Positions 28,996 to 38,247 of a stretch of DNA of 64,000 nt are shown here, piece after piece. How positions within the stretch are numbered: position 1 is the first letter of the stretch; the number at the start of each line of letters is the position of its first letter. A program made the position numbers and the translations under genes. This DNA comes from an uncultured Hyphomicrobiales bacterium (GTDB lineage: Bacteria; Pseudomonadota; Alphaproteobacteria; Rhizobiales; Beijerinckiaceae): NCBI GenBank assembly GCA_903825465.1, contig CAIKAR010000056.1, positions 21,534-85,533 on the forward strand, read 5' to 3'. The notes below the pieces were generated by a model. That model saw nothing but the letters and a program-made list of their open reading frames with translations. It ran no database searches and was not told where the DNA came from.

Positions 28996-30177
28996 ATGAC
29001 GGCGAATCCAGGCGGGGGGAATGGGGAGGCGGACAATCCCCACAGCCTTGTGGTCAAATTTTCCGAAAACGATCCGCTGATCACCGACGCGGGCGCCGTC
29101 CTCGCGCCGCTGACCATCGCCTATCAGACATACGGCGTCCTCAACGCGGCGAAATCCAACGCCATTCTCGTTTGCCACGCGCTGACGGGCGACCAGCATG
29201 TCGCCAACGTCAATCCGCTCACCGGCAAATCCGGCTGGTGGGAAACCATGGTGGGACCGGGCAAGCCCATCGACACCTCCCGCTATTTTGTCATCTGCTC
29301 GAATGTCGTGGGCGGCTGCATGGGCACGACGGGGCCGGCCTCGACCAACCCCGCGACCCACAAGCCCTACGCGGTGGATCTGCCTGTTATCACCATTCGC
29401 GACATGGTCCGCGCGCAGGCGAAGCTCGTCGATCGTCTGGGAATCGATCAATTGTTCTGCGTCGCGGGCGGCTCCATGGGCGGCATGCAAGTGCTGCAAT
29501 GGGCGGCGAGCTATCCGGAGCGGGTGTTTTGCGCCATGCCGATCGCCGCCGCCGCGCGGCACTCCTCGCAGAACATCGCCTTTCACGAAGTCGGCCGGCA
29601 GGCGATCATGGCCGACCCGGCGTGGCGCGCGGGCCGCTATCTCGACGCGGGCGAGCGGCCGGGAAAAGGCCTCGCGGTGGCGCGCATGGCGGCGCACATC
29701 ACCTACATGTCCGAGGAATCGCTTCACAACAAATTCGGCCGCCGCCTGCAGGGCGGCGACGCGCCGAAATTCTCATTCGACGCCGAATTCCAGGTGGAAA
29801 GCTATCTGCACCATCAAGGCACCAGCTTCGTCGAGCGCTTCGACGCGAACTCCTATCTCTACGTCACGCGGGCGATGGATTATTTCGATCTCGCCGCCGA
29901 CTATGGCGGATCGCTGGCGGCGGCGTTCAAGGGCTCGAAGACGCGCTTCTGCCTGGTGTCGTTCACGTCGGACTGGCTGTTCCCGACGGCGGCCTCGCGC
30001 TCCGTCGTTCACGCGCTCAACGCCGGCGGCGCCTCGGTCTCCTTCGTTGAAATCGAGACCGACAAGGGTCACGACGCCTTCCTGCTCGACGTGCCGGAAT
30101 TGCTGAAGACATCGCGCGGCTTTCTCGACAGCGCGGCGCGGGCCCGCGGCTTGCGCGCGGCGGGGGACGCCGCGTGA
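28996..30177 (+). CDS. metX: Homoserine O-acyltransferase MetX
   Basis: The 393-residue alpha/beta-hydrolase has [10 protein letters not shown], the nucleophile in [13 protein letters not shown], the acid residue in TSDWLFP and the catalytic His in DKGHDAFL. It activates homoserine for methionine synthesis; whether acetyl or succinyl is transferred cannot be settled by family name alone. The gene overlaps metW by four bases (GTGA). Confidence 0.93.
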   Translation: MTANPGGGNGEADNPHSLVVKFSENDPLITDAGAVLAPLTIAYQTYGVLNAAKSNAILVCHALTGDQHVANVNPLTGKSGWWETMVGPGKPIDTSRYFVICSNVVGGCMGTTGPASTNPATHKPYAVDLPVITIRDMVRAQAKLVDRLGIDQLFCVAGGSMGGMQVLQWAASYPERVFCAMPIAAAARHSSQNIAFHEVGRQAIMADPAWRAGRYLDAGERPGKGLAVARMAAHITYMSEESLHNKFGRRLQGGDAPKFSFDAEFQVESYLHHQGTSFVERFDANSYLYVTRAMDYFDLAADYGGSLAAAFKGSKTRFCLVSFTSDWLFPTAASRSVVHALNAGGASVSFVEIETDKGHDAFLLDVPELLKTSRGFLDSAARARGLRAAGDAA

Positions 30178-30821
30178 GCGCCGCGACGGAGGGCCCGGCC
30201 AAGGACACGAGCGCCGGCGCGGCGCGCGTCGATCTGCGCGTCATCGCCGAAATGATCGAGGCCGGCTCGCGCGTGCTCGACGTCGGATGCGGCGACGGCG
30301 ACCTGCTGCGCCTGCTGGCGGACACGCGCGACGTCGATGCGCGCGGCATGGAACTGTCGCAGCGCAGGGTCAACCTTTGCGTCGCCAAGGGCCTGTCGGT
30401 GATCCAGGGCGACGCGGACATCGACCTGCGCGACTATCCCGACAACGCCTTCGACTACGTCATTCTGTCGCAAACGATCCAGGCGACGCGGCAGCCGAAG
30501 GAAGTGCTGAAAAACATGCTGCGCGTCGGCCGCCGCGCCATTGTCTCGTTTCCGAATTTCGGCCATTGGGGCATTCGCGCGCAACTGGCCTTCAGGGGCC
30601 GCATGCCGGTGACGGGGAACCTCTCGAACCCCTGGTGGGACACGCCGAACATCCATTTCTGCACAATTCGGGATTTCGTCGAGCTGGCGCGCGACATGTC
30701 CATCGAAATCGAGCGCGCGGTGGCGCTCGACGCCTATGGCGCGCGCGTGCGCGTCAGCGCGCCGTGGTGGTTCTGGAACATGTTCGGCGAGCAGGGCGTG
30801 TTTTTGCTGAAGCGGAAATAG
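30174..30821 (+). CDS. metW: Methionine biosynthesis protein MetW
   Basis: The 215-residue methyltransferase-like protein has [15 protein letters not shown] (about 36-50) and ending motifs [13 protein letters not shown] and [25 protein letters not shown] residues. MetW partners MetX and is needed for its full activity in several bacteria. It starts with GTG overlapping the metX stop. Confidence 0.92.
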   Translation: MSAATEGPAKDTSAGAARVDLRVIAEMIEAGSRVLDVGCGDGDLLRLLADTRDVDARGMELSQRRVNLCVAKGLSVIQGDADIDLRDYPDNAFDYVILSQTIQATRQPKEVLKNMLRVGRRAIVSFPNFGHWGIRAQLAFRGRMPVTGNLSNPWWDTPNIHFCTIRDFVELARDMSIEIERAVALDAYGARVRVSAPWWFWNMFGEQGVFLLKRK

Positions 30822-30827
30822 AGCGCT

Positions 30828-31754
30828 TCAATCGCCGAAGATCGACCAGTCCATGGCGTGGGTGAGCCGCTCGAGCGCCAGCGTGCCAAGCAGCGAATTG
30901 CCGGCCGCGTTGAGGCCGGGCGACCACACGGCGATCGACGCGACGCCCGGAACGGTGGCGAGAACGCCGCCGCCCACGCCGCTCTTCCCCGGAATACCGA
31001 CGCGGAAGGCGAAATCGCCGGAAGCCGCGTAATGGCCGCAGGTCAGCATCAGCGCGTTGATGCGCCGCGCCGCCTCCGGCGTCACGACGCGGTGGCCGTC
31101 GAACTGTCGGCCATGCGCGGCGAGATAACCGCCGGCGCGCGCGAGCTGGCGGCAGCTCATGGCGATCGCGCATTGGTGGAAATAGACGCCCATCGTCATG
31201 TCCACGGGGTTCAGCAGGTTCCCGAACGATTTCATGTAGGCGGCCAGCGCGACGTTTCGGAAACCCGTTTCGCTTTCCGACTTGGCCACGGCGCCGTCGA
31301 TCACGACCGAATCGGCGCCCGCCAATTCGCGCGCGAAGCGGAGGATCATGCCGATCGCCTCGCGCGGCTTGTGACCGGCGAGGATGGCGTCGGTGACCAC
31401 GATGGCGCCCGCGTTGATGAAGGGATTGCGCGGCACGCCGCGCTCGTATTCAAGCTGGATGATCGAATTGAACGCGTTGCCCGAGGGCTCGCGCCCGACG
31501 CGCCGCCAAAGCGCGTCGCCGATCTTGCCCAGAGCCAGCGTCAGGGCGAAAACCTTCGACACGCTCTGAATCGAAAAGGGCTCGTCGCAGTCGCCGGCCG
31601 CCGCGACGCGGCCGTCGGCGAGCGCCACGGCGACGCCGAATTTCCGCGGATCGATTTTCGCGAGCTCGGGAATGTAGTCGGCGACCGCGCCCCGCTCCGT
31701 CTCGCGCCGCATGTCGTCGACAATTGTTTCGAGCGTCGCGGCGAGGTCGGGCAT
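30828..31754 (-). CDS. glsA: Glutaminase A
   Basis: The 308-residue serine-dependent glutaminase has the nucleophile and base in SIQSVSKVF (SxxK), [18 protein letters not shown], and the C-terminal [10 protein letters not shown] loop. It hydrolyses glutamine to glutamate and ammonia. The ATG at 31754 gives the normal N-terminus; a TTG nine bases upstream is the alternative. It lies downstream of amtB, 139 bases away. Confidence 0.93.
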   Translation of the reverse strand: MPDLAATLETIVDDMRRETERGAVADYIPELAKIDPRKFGVAVALADGRVAAAGDCDEPFSIQSVSKVFALTLALGKIGDALWRRVGREPSGNAFNSIIQLEYERGVPRNPFINAGAIVVTDAILAGHKPREAIGMILRFARELAGADSVVIDGAVAKSESETGFRNVALAAYMKSFGNLLNPVDMTMGVYFHQCAIAMSCRQLARAGGYLAAHGRQFDGHRVVTPEAARRINALMLTCGHYAASGDFAFRVGIPGKSGVGGGVLATVPGVASIAVWSPGLNAAGNSLLGTLALERLTHAMDWSIFGD

Positions 31755-31893
31755 GTCGGCCAATCCATCCGGGGCGCGGGCCTGGCGCGCGCCCGCAAAT
31801 CAAGGGCGGGTGGCCCGCCATCCCCGACGGATAGCAAAGAGCGCGAGGCGGCGACAGATTAAATCGCCGCCCCGGCGCGGGAGCCCGCGAAAC

Positions 31894-33213
31894 TCAGGCC
31901 TGAATGCTCTCGCCGTGCAGGGCGAGGTCGAGGCCTTCGCGCTCGTCCTGGTCTTCGACGCGCAGTCCACACGCCAGCGAGGCGATCTTGAGCGACACCC
32001 ATGTGCCGACGACGCACCACGCGATGGTGACCACAACGGCGATGGCCTGAAGTCCAAGTTGCGCCGGGTTGCCCTCAAGCAGGCCGGCGACGCCGTTCGG
32101 CGTGTCGGGTCCGACGCTCAAGGCGGCCGTGGCGAAGACGCCCGCCATCAACGTTCCGAAAATGCCGCCGACCCCGTGAACGCCAAACACGTCGAGGGAA
32201 TCGTCGTATCTCAGCTTCTGCTTCAACACCGTGCAACACCAGTAGCAAAGCGCGCCCGCCATCGCGCCGATCAGCATGCCTTGCCAGGGCAGCACAAAAC
32301 CGGACGCCGGCGTGATGGTGCCCAGGCCCGCGACCGCGCCGGAGACGAGGCCGAGCACCGAGGGCTTGCCACGCTGGATCCACTCAAGCGCGCTCCACAC
32401 CACGGCGCCCGCGCAGGCCGCCAGATGCGTCGCGACAATCGCGAAGACGGCGCGCGAGCCCGCGCCCAGCGCCGATCCACCGTTGAAGCCGAACCATCCA
32501 ACCCACAACAAGCCCGCGCCGACGACGGCGAGCGACAGGTCGAAGGGCGACATATTCTCCTTGCCGTAGCCTTGTCTCGCGCCCAGCGTCAACGCCGCGA
32601 CAAGGCCGGCGACGCCCGCGTTGATGTGCACGACCGTGCCGCCGGCGAAATCGATCACGCCCATCGCGCCGAGAAAGCCGCCGCCCCAGACCCAATGGGC
32701 CGAGGGGACATAGACGATGAACAGCCACAACACGCAGAACAGGCAGAAGGACGAGAACTTCAGCCGGTCCGCGACCGCGCCGCCGACAAGCGCGCAGGTG
32801 ATGACGGCGAAGGTCATCTGGTAGGCCATGAACAACATTTCGGGGATCGTCGGCGCGAACGGGCTGATCGTGTCCATGCCAACGCCGGCGAGGAACACGC
32901 GCGACATCGAGCCGATGTAGGCGCCGCCGCCGGAAAACGTCAGCGAATAAGCGCACATCATCCAGAGGATCGACACAATGGCCGTGGCCGCGAGGCTTTG
33001 CGCCATTGTCGCGAGCACGTTTTTCTTGCGCACCATGCCGGAATAAAACAGCGCCAGTCCCGGCAGCGTCATCAACAGCACCAACGCGGTCGCGACAATC
33101 ATGAAGGCGGTGTCGGCGGCGTCGATTTTCATGTCCGCGGCCCGCGCGGCCACCGGCGCGGAGCCGGCGACAAAACAACCGCCACGCAATATGCGCATGC
33201 CAACTTTTTTCAT
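31894..33213 (-). CDS. amtB: Ammonium transporter AmtB
   Basis: The 439-residue protein has a cleavable signal-like N-terminus ending ARA-AD and eleven predicted TM segments. Family motifs include DTAFMIVATALVLLMTLPGLA, the pore His in FGVHGVGGIFGT and GGTVVHINAGVAG. It conducts ammonium into the cell. The ATG at 33213 follows AGGGCGGA. glnK, normally cotranscribed with amtB, is not adjacent. A sigma-54-type promoter precedes it. Confidence 0.95.
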   Translation of the reverse strand: MKKVGMRILRGGCFVAGSAPVAARAADMKIDAADTAFMIVATALVLLMTLPGLALFYSGMVRKKNVLATMAQSLAATAIVSILWMMCAYSLTFSGGGAYIGSMSRVFLAGVGMDTISPFAPTIPEMLFMAYQMTFAVITCALVGGAVADRLKFSSFCLFCVLWLFIVYVPSAHWVWGGGFLGAMGVIDFAGGTVVHINAGVAGLVAALTLGARQGYGKENMSPFDLSLAVVGAGLLWVGWFGFNGGSALGAGSRAVFAIVATHLAACAGAVVWSALEWIQRGKPSVLGLVSGAVAGLGTITPASGFVLPWQGMLIGAMAGALCYWCCTVLKQKLRYDDSLDVFGVHGVGGIFGTLMAGVFATAALSVGPDTPNGVAGLLEGNPAQLGLQAIAVVVTIAWCVVGTWVSLKIASLACGLRVEDQDEREGLDLALHGESIQA

Positions 33214-33261
33214 TCCGCCCTCAGCGCTTCCCGGGATATGCCCATTAAGTAAGCGAATTAG

Positions 33262-33277
33262 AGCAAAAAACATGCCG
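33262..33277 (-). promoter_or_regulatory. Sigma-54 (RpoN) promoter of amtB
   Basis: On the minus strand CGGCATGTTTTTTGCT fits the -24/-12 consensus. GG and GC are separated by exactly ten bases, with GGCA and TTGCT conserved. It ends about 49 bases before the amtB start and lies in AT-rich DNA. It implies NtrC/RpoN nitrogen control; no clear NtrC site was found. Confidence 0.65.
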
Positions 33278-33370
33278 TTTGTTAATTTATTATGCAAGCG
33301 GATGAAAATGGGGACAAGTTTATTGGCGCGGGCGAGAGGCTTCCCGCTCCGATCACAAAATATTCAAATT

Positions 33371-33405
33371 GTCTAATTTTTAGCCGTTTTGTCTAAGTTT
33401 TAGAC
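33371..33405. repeat. GTCTAA repeat cluster in the amtB-trm112 gap
   Basis: GTCTAA occurs at 33371-33376 and 33391-33396, 20 bases apart. The second copy forms a perfect inverted repeat with TTAGAC at 33400-33405, touching the trm112 stop codon. The AT-rich setting differs from the rest of the window. It may be an operator upstream of the amtB promoter or a weak transcription stop for trm112. Confidence 0.4.
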
Positions 33406-33626
33406 TACGGCTCGGTGACGAGCGGAGTGGCCTCGTCCTCTATCAAAATAGGGATGCCATCTCTGATTGGAAAAGATCGCGCGGCGGAGCGCGATATCAA
33501 CGAATTCCGATCCGCGGAAAGCTCAAGATGCCCCCGCGTGATGGGGCAGACCAAAATTTCCAACAACCGGCGATCAGCGCGGGGAGTGGCCGCCGGCTCG
33601 TGGGGGGATGGGTCTTCGTCGCTCAT
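33405..33626 (-). CDS. Trm112 family protein
   Basis: The 73-residue protein has the Trm112/YcaR core [16 protein letters not shown] and [15 protein letters not shown]. One Cys remains of the usual zinc-ligating set. Such small proteins support methyltransferases or other partners. The ATG overlaps the upstream LON-domain gene's stop (TGATG). Confidence 0.88.
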   Translation of the reverse strand: MSDEDPSPHEPAATPRADRRLLEILVCPITRGHLELSADRNSLISRSAARSFPIRDGIPILIEDEATPLVTEP

Positions 33627-34285
33627 CAATGCAAGGTCCGCGGCTTCCGGGCCGCGCCGCCGCCCGCGATTTCGATCAGTTTGGCGGCGCGGGCGGGGAC
33701 ATCCTCGGCCTCCAGCAGCGCCTGTTTTTCGATCGCGTCGAAAGGGGTCATCATCGAAAACATGTTCACCAGCGCCTCGATCGGCGCCTTTTCCGCGCCC
33801 TGCCATTCGACCTGCATGCCGCGCGCTTCGGCGAAGCCGCGCAACGCGCCCAGCAGCGCGGCGCGGTCCACAACCGAGGCGCCCGGATCGGGCGACAAAT
33901 CGCTGGCGAATTCGAACCAGTCGACGCGGCATTGGCGGTACGGCGTCGGCGCGCGCGTCTCCTCGATGATCCGGAAACGCGCGACGCCCGTCAGGTTGAG
34001 AACATATCGCCCGTCGCCGGACTCGGCGATTTGCGTGATCCGCCCGAGCGCGCCGATTTTTTCAAGCGCCGGAGCGGGATCGCGCGGATCGGCGCGCGGA
34101 TCGGGCTGAATCATGCCCACCAGCCGGTCGGCTCGCATCGCGTCGTCGATCATCGCGACATAGCGCGGCTCGAAAATATTCAGCGGCAATTCGGCGCGCG
34201 GCAGCAGCAGCGCGCCCGGCAGCGGGAACACGGGAATCGTGTCGGGCAGTTCCGTTATGCTTTTGTAGGGCCGGTTGAGAGGCAT
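33626..34285 (-). CDS. LON peptidase substrate-binding domain protein
   Basis: The 219-residue protein has only the LON N-terminal domain ([27 protein letters not shown]) and lacks the ATPase and protease parts. The start at 34285 gives the usual N-terminus. Stand-alone proteins of this kind are common in proteobacteria beside Trm112 and a thioredoxin/TPR gene, as here. The function is not established. Confidence 0.88.
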   Translation of the reverse strand: MPLNRPYKSITELPDTIPVFPLPGALLLPRAELPLNIFEPRYVAMIDDAMRADRLVGMIQPDPRADPRDPAPALEKIGALGRITQIAESGDGRYVLNLTGVARFRIIEETRAPTPYRQCRVDWFEFASDLSPDPGASVVDRAALLGALRGFAEARGMQVEWQGAEKAPIEALVNMFSMMTPFDAIEKQALLEAEDVPARAAKLIEIAGGGAARKPRTLH

Positions 34286-34347
34286 GGCGTGTCCGTTTCG
34301 CGGCGTGGGCCGCCAAGCATCAAGAACAAGGCGTCGGGAACAAAGCC

Positions 34348-35256
34348 TCAGGAGTAAAGCAGAACCGACAATTTCCGCCGCGCGGCGACGGTTTCCGGCT
34401 CCATGTGGCCCCAGGCCTCGAAGAGTTGCAGAAGTTGCTTTCGCGCGGCCTGATCGTTCCAATTCTTGTCGCGGCGGATGATGTCGATGAGATTGTCGGC
34501 GGCCTCCTCGCGCTTGCCGGCGGCGTTGAGGCCGAGCGCGAGGTCGAAACGCGCCTGATAGTCTTTCGGATCGGCGGCGATCCGCTTTTCCAGGTCGCCG
34601 AAATCGCCGAGTTTCTCCGCCTGTCTGGCGAGGTCGAGCGCGGCGCGCGCCGCGGCGAGAGGCCCGCTGGCGTCTTCCGGGCCGACGCGGGCAAGCGTCG
34701 CGTCGGCGCCGTCGAGATCGCCAAGGGCGACCTGGGCGCGGGCGAGGCCGGCGATGGCGCGCCTGTCGGCCGGGTCGAAGCTCAGCGCCTCCATGTAGGA
34801 GGAGCCGGCGGCCGTGGCGTCGCCGCCCGCGAGTTCCTCGTCGCCCTTCGCGACGAATTCATCGGCCTCGCCGCCGATGGGGCCAACGAGGCGTTCGATG
34901 AAGCCCTTGATCTGGCCGTCGGACAACAGGCCATTGAAGCCGTCGAGCGGCTGGCCTTTCTGGAACGCGACAACGGCGGGGATCGATTGCACGCCGAGCT
35001 GCGCGGCGATGTCGGGATGGGCTTGCGCGTCCAGCTTCGCCAGCCGGATTTTGCCGTCGGCTTTCCTCACAACGCGTTCCAGCGCGGCGTCGAGTTGCTT
35101 GCTTTGCGAGGACGCCGGCGAACCGAAGGACACCAGCACGGGCATGCGGGCCGACCGCGTCAGCACATCGTCGCGGAAAGTCGCGGTGGTGGTCGTCACG
35201 ACCAGCGCGTTGGCGGGCGTCTCGCCCGCGGGCGCTGGCATTGTCGGCTCGGGCAT
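34348..35256 (-). CDS. cnoX: CnoX/YbbN-like thioredoxin-TPR protein lacking active-site cysteines
   Basis: The 302-residue protein has a thioredoxin fold (about 20-130) and a C-terminal tetratricopeptide part (about 135-300). Where thioredoxin has WCGPC, this reads FGSPASSQSK (44-53), so both cysteines are replaced by Ser. CnoX proteins hold damaged proteins for chaperones. Without cysteines this one should act only as a holdase or adaptor. Confidence 0.85.
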   Translation of the reverse strand: MPEPTMPAPAGETPANALVVTTTTATFRDDVLTRSARMPVLVSFGSPASSQSKQLDAALERVVRKADGKIRLAKLDAQAHPDIAAQLGVQSIPAVVAFQKGQPLDGFNGLLSDGQIKGFIERLVGPIGGEADEFVAKGDEELAGGDATAAGSSYMEALSFDPADRRAIAGLARAQVALGDLDGADATLARVGPEDASGPLAAARAALDLARQAEKLGDFGDLEKRIAADPKDYQARFDLALGLNAAGKREEAADNLIDIIRRDKNWNDQAARKQLLQLFEAWGHMEPETVAARRKLSVLLYS

Positions 35257-35395
35257 TCCAAATTCCTTCGCGTCGCGCTTGTTTCGCCCCGCGCCACATC
35301 CGCGGAAGCCTCGAAACAGCCGATAGAATGACTATTGCAATCCCCGTCGATTTGCGCAATATGCGCCCGCGCGGCGACGCCGCGATACCCAGGAT

Positions 35396-35470
<75 letters not shown>

Positions 35471-35585
35471 GGTTCTCATTTGTTTCGCCGTCTCGAAAGC
35501 CGCGCGTCGCGCGTTCCGCCTAGAACACTTCGACCAAGAACTCAGGGAGCGAAACCGTGGCGCTTGCCATCGACGCCGCCGCGAC

Positions 35586-36614
35586 ATGATTTTCATAGCT
35601 CGGCTCGCCGCGCTCGCGGCGGGCGTTTTCGGGGCCGTCTTCACGGCCCACGCCGATCCGGTGGCGGATTTCTACGCGGGCCGGACGATCACCGTCGTCG
35701 TGGGCTCGGAGGCCGGCGGCGGTTACGACGCCATGGCGCATCTGGTGGCGCGGCGCATCGGCGCCTACATTCCCGGCCACCCCAGCCTCGTCGTGCAGGA
35801 CATGCCCGGCGCGGCCAGCATCAACGCGGCGAACTACCTCTATAACACCGCGCCGCGCGACGGCTCGTTCTTCGGCATGATTCAGCGCACGTTGCTGTCG
35901 GCGAATCTGACAAACCAGCCGGGCGCGCGTTTCGATGTCCAGAAGTTCAACTGGGTCGGCAACCTGTCCAGCGAAGTCCCGCTGCTGTTGTCGTGGAACA
36001 CGTCGCCGATCAAAACCGTCGAAGACCTTTTGGCGCGCGAAATGACGATGGGCGGCGGCGGCCCGTCGAGCGATTCCGAAGTGCAGGCGCGCCTGCTCAA
36101 CGCGATCCTCGGCACGAAGATCAAGATCGTTTCCGGCTATCCCGGCCAGTCGCAAATTCAGCTCGCGATGATGCGCGGCGAGGTCGACGGGGTCGGGGGA
36201 TGGTCGCTGTCGAATCTGAAGGCGCGCAATCCCGATTGGCTTCACGACCACAGCGTCCACTTTTTGTTGCAGGGCGCGTTGCGACGGACCGGCGATCTTC
36301 CCGACACGCCGACGCCCTTCGAATTCGCGAAAACCGCCAGCGACCGCGCGGTGCTCGAATTGTTTTACGCGCAGCAGGCGATCGCGCGGCCGTTTGTCGC
36401 GCCTCCGGGCTTCCCCGCGGCGCGGCTCGAAGCGCTGCGCGCCGCTTTCGACGCCGTTGTGAAGGACAAGGACTTCCTCGCCGAGGCGGCCACCGCGCGG
36501 ATCGACATTGACGCCAGCGATCACCAATCGATTGAAAAGGTCGTCGCCATCATCGCCGCGACGCCGCCCGATATCGCGGCGCGCTTCGCCGGGGTGAACA
36601 ACGCGCCCAATTGA
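35586..36614 (+). CDS. Tripartite tricarboxylate transporter-type (Bug/TctC) substrate-binding protein
   Basis: The 342-residue exported protein has a signal ending FTAHA-DPV and the Bug-family ligand site region ITVVVGSEAGGGYDAMAHLVARRI (split here) with DMPGAASINAANYLY. Receptors of this family bind carboxylates in the periplasm. No TctA/TctB membrane genes are adjacent, so it is an orphan receptor. It sits between two tRNA genes. Confidence 0.85.
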   Translation: MIFIARLAALAAGVFGAVFTAHADPVADFYAGRTITVVVGSEAGGGYDAMAHLVARRIGAYIPGHPSLVVQDMPGAASINAANYLYNTAPRDGSFFGMIQRTLLSANLTNQPGARFDVQKFNWVGNLSSEVPLLLSWNTSPIKTVEDLLAREMTMGGGGPSSDSEVQARLLNAILGTKIKIVSGYPGQSQIQLAMMRGEVDGVGGWSLSNLKARNPDWLHDHSVHFLLQGALRRTGDLPDTPTPFEFAKTASDRAVLELFYAQQAIARPFVAPPGFPAARLEALRAAFDAVVKDKDFLAEAATARIDIDASDHQSIEKVVAIIAATPPDIAARFAGVNNAPN

Positions 36615-36652
36615 TTTTTTTCGCGCGGGAAACGTCGATCGGAACGGACGAT

Positions 36653-36729
36653 TGGCAGGGGCTGAGGGATTCGAACTCTCGACCTGTGGTTTTGGAGACC
36701 ACCGCTCTAACCAGCTGAGCTAAGCCCCT
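36653..36729 (-). tRNA. tRNA-Trp (anticodon CCA)
   Basis: On the minus strand AGGGGCT pairs with AGCCCCT, the anticodon arm is GTGGTCTCCAAAACCAC and the T-loop is AGTTCGAATCC. Encoded CCA occupies 36653-36655. secE-nusG, which often follow tRNA-Trp, are not here. Confidence 0.96.
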
Positions 36730-36891
36730 GCGCGCCGCGCCGCATGCGGCCCGACGGCGTTTCCATGCCAAAAGTCTGGATGAATTGCAAGAAAAACCGC
36801 CGCCGCGACGCCCCGGGTGCGCGCGCGCACCGAAGTTCGGCCGCCTTCGACGCAAGCTCGCCTTCGATCAAACGAGCTTGAGGGACCGGCG

Positions 36892-37077
36892 ATGGACGAT
36901 TGCTCTCTCCAACTTCTGACGATGCGCCGTTCTCCGTCGATTTCCCGGGCGCTGATCCTGGAAGCGCGCGCCGCGCGGCGCCCCACGGTGCCAGCCCGGC
37001 TCATCGCGGCCGCCGCGCGGCTTGGGGCGCGCGCGGACGAAAGCTACTTCGCCGTCGCCACGCGGCCGGCGAAATAA
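36892..37077 (+). CDS. Small basic protein, unknown
   Basis: This 61-residue reading frame starts with ATG 36892, six bases after GAGGGA. It is Arg/Ala-rich (SRALILEARAARRPTVPARL), with no TM segment or recognised domain. It ends 7 bases before the convergent PilZ gene. The good ribosome site supports it; the short length leaves doubt. Confidence 0.45.
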   Translation: MDDCSLQLLTMRRSPSISRALILEARAARRPTVPARLIAAAARLGARADESYFAVATRPAK

Positions 37078-37084
37078 TTCATCC

Positions 37085-37381
37085 TCACGAAAACACGCTC
37101 CGCGCTTCCATCGCCGAGGCTTGCCGCAGCGGTTCGCGGAAAAGCAGGCCGACCTGATCGTCGATGCGCCAGAGATAATCGACGATGGTCTGGCGGCCGT
37201 CGCTCAGCACGAGGTGGAAGCGCGCCGGCAGGCTGGTCAGCGACTGCGTCTGAATGCGCGCGCCCTTGTGCGAGAGGTCGGTGACTTTGACATCGGCCAC
37301 GAATTCTCCGCGGCAATAGACTTTCGCATCCGCGAGGATGGTGTAGCGCTCGCCTTTTCGGCGCTCGACAGGCTGCAACAT
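37085..37381 (-). CDS. PilZ domain protein
   Basis: The 98-residue single-domain protein has RRKGERY near the N-terminus (RxxxR) and VTDLSHKGARIQ (D/NxSxxG), the two cyclic-di-GMP contact motifs. The start at 37381 follows AAGGGA. It probably responds to c-di-GMP; its partner is unknown. Confidence 0.88.
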   Translation of the reverse strand: MLQPVERRKGERYTILADAKVYCRGEFVADVKVTDLSHKGARIQTQSLTSLPARFHLVLSDGRQTIVDYLWRIDDQVGLLFREPLRQASAMEARSVFS

Positions 37382-37518
37382 TAGGCCGTCCCTTCGCAAC
37401 GGGTTGTTTCGACGGCGGAGAAGTACCATGCGGAGGTTAAGCCGCTTTAAGGCGCTCCATGACGATTTGTCCTTAATTCACCGCGGTTTTATCCAATTTT
37501 GGAAATGGGCGGGCCACG

Positions 37519-38052
37519 TCAGTCTTTCAGCCAGTCGCCGCATTTGGGCGCGTCGGCCTGCTGTCCCCATGGCATGACGGGAACGGTCGACGTCGAGTTT
37601 TTTGGCGATCCATCGACCAGCTTGTCGGAATAGACCATGTAAACCAGCGTGTTCCGCCTGGCGTCGCAGCCCCGCACGATCTGCATGCGCTTGAAAATCA
37701 GCGAGCGGCGCTCGCGGAACACCACGTCGCCCTGGGCGAATTTCGATTTGAACTTGATCGGCGCGTATTGCCGGCACGCCAGCGAGACATCCGACGTTTG
37801 CTCCGCGACGCCGAACGCGCCCGCCAGTCCGCCTTTTTCGGGCACGGTGTAGTGGCAGGCGACGCCTTCCACGTCGGGGTCGTCGATCCCGTAGGTCGCC
37901 AGTTTGTCGTTGGGCGTCAAAAGGTTGAACACCGTCGATTTGCGGAAAATGAGATCCGGCTCGCCATCCGCGGCGGCCGCCGGCACGGCGGCGAGAAGGG
38001 GCGCGAGGCAAACAGCGGCGGCGAACGCCTGGCGCGAAAACGCTTTGCGCAT
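37519..38052 (-). CDS. creA: CreA family exported protein
   Basis: The 177-residue protein has a signal peptide ending VPAAAA-DGEPD and the CreA motifs STVFNLLTPNDKL, DPDVEGVACHY and RSLIFKRMQIVRGCD. The start at 38052 follows GGGAG. CreA proteins are widespread and periplasmic; their function is unknown. Confidence 0.9.
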   Translation of the reverse strand: MRKAFSRQAFAAAVCLAPLLAAVPAAAADGEPDLIFRKSTVFNLLTPNDKLATYGIDDPDVEGVACHYTVPEKGGLAGAFGVAEQTSDVSLACRQYAPIKFKSKFAQGDVVFRERRSLIFKRMQIVRGCDARRNTLVYMVYSDKLVDGSPKNSTSTVPVMPWGQQADAPKCGDWLKD

Positions 38053-38247
38053 AACGGAACTCCCAGCGGGAAAACCGCCCGCAGCTGGCATATGGGGCAT
38101 CGACATTCCCGGCGCAATTGGCGTCCTGAAATCGCCTTGTTCGGAAGGCTTGGTCGGGTGGCTTGATTCCCCGACCCGGCCGGGCCAAGGGAATGGTTAA
38201 CAACTTTCAACGATGCTTCGCCGGGCGGGCGCGGCGCAGAGGCTGGA

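Noticed and set aside
31804..31819. Terminator after amtB (GGCGGG-TGG-CCCGCC type repeat)
   Set aside because: It lies upstream of the glsA start, the stem is short and there is no T-run.
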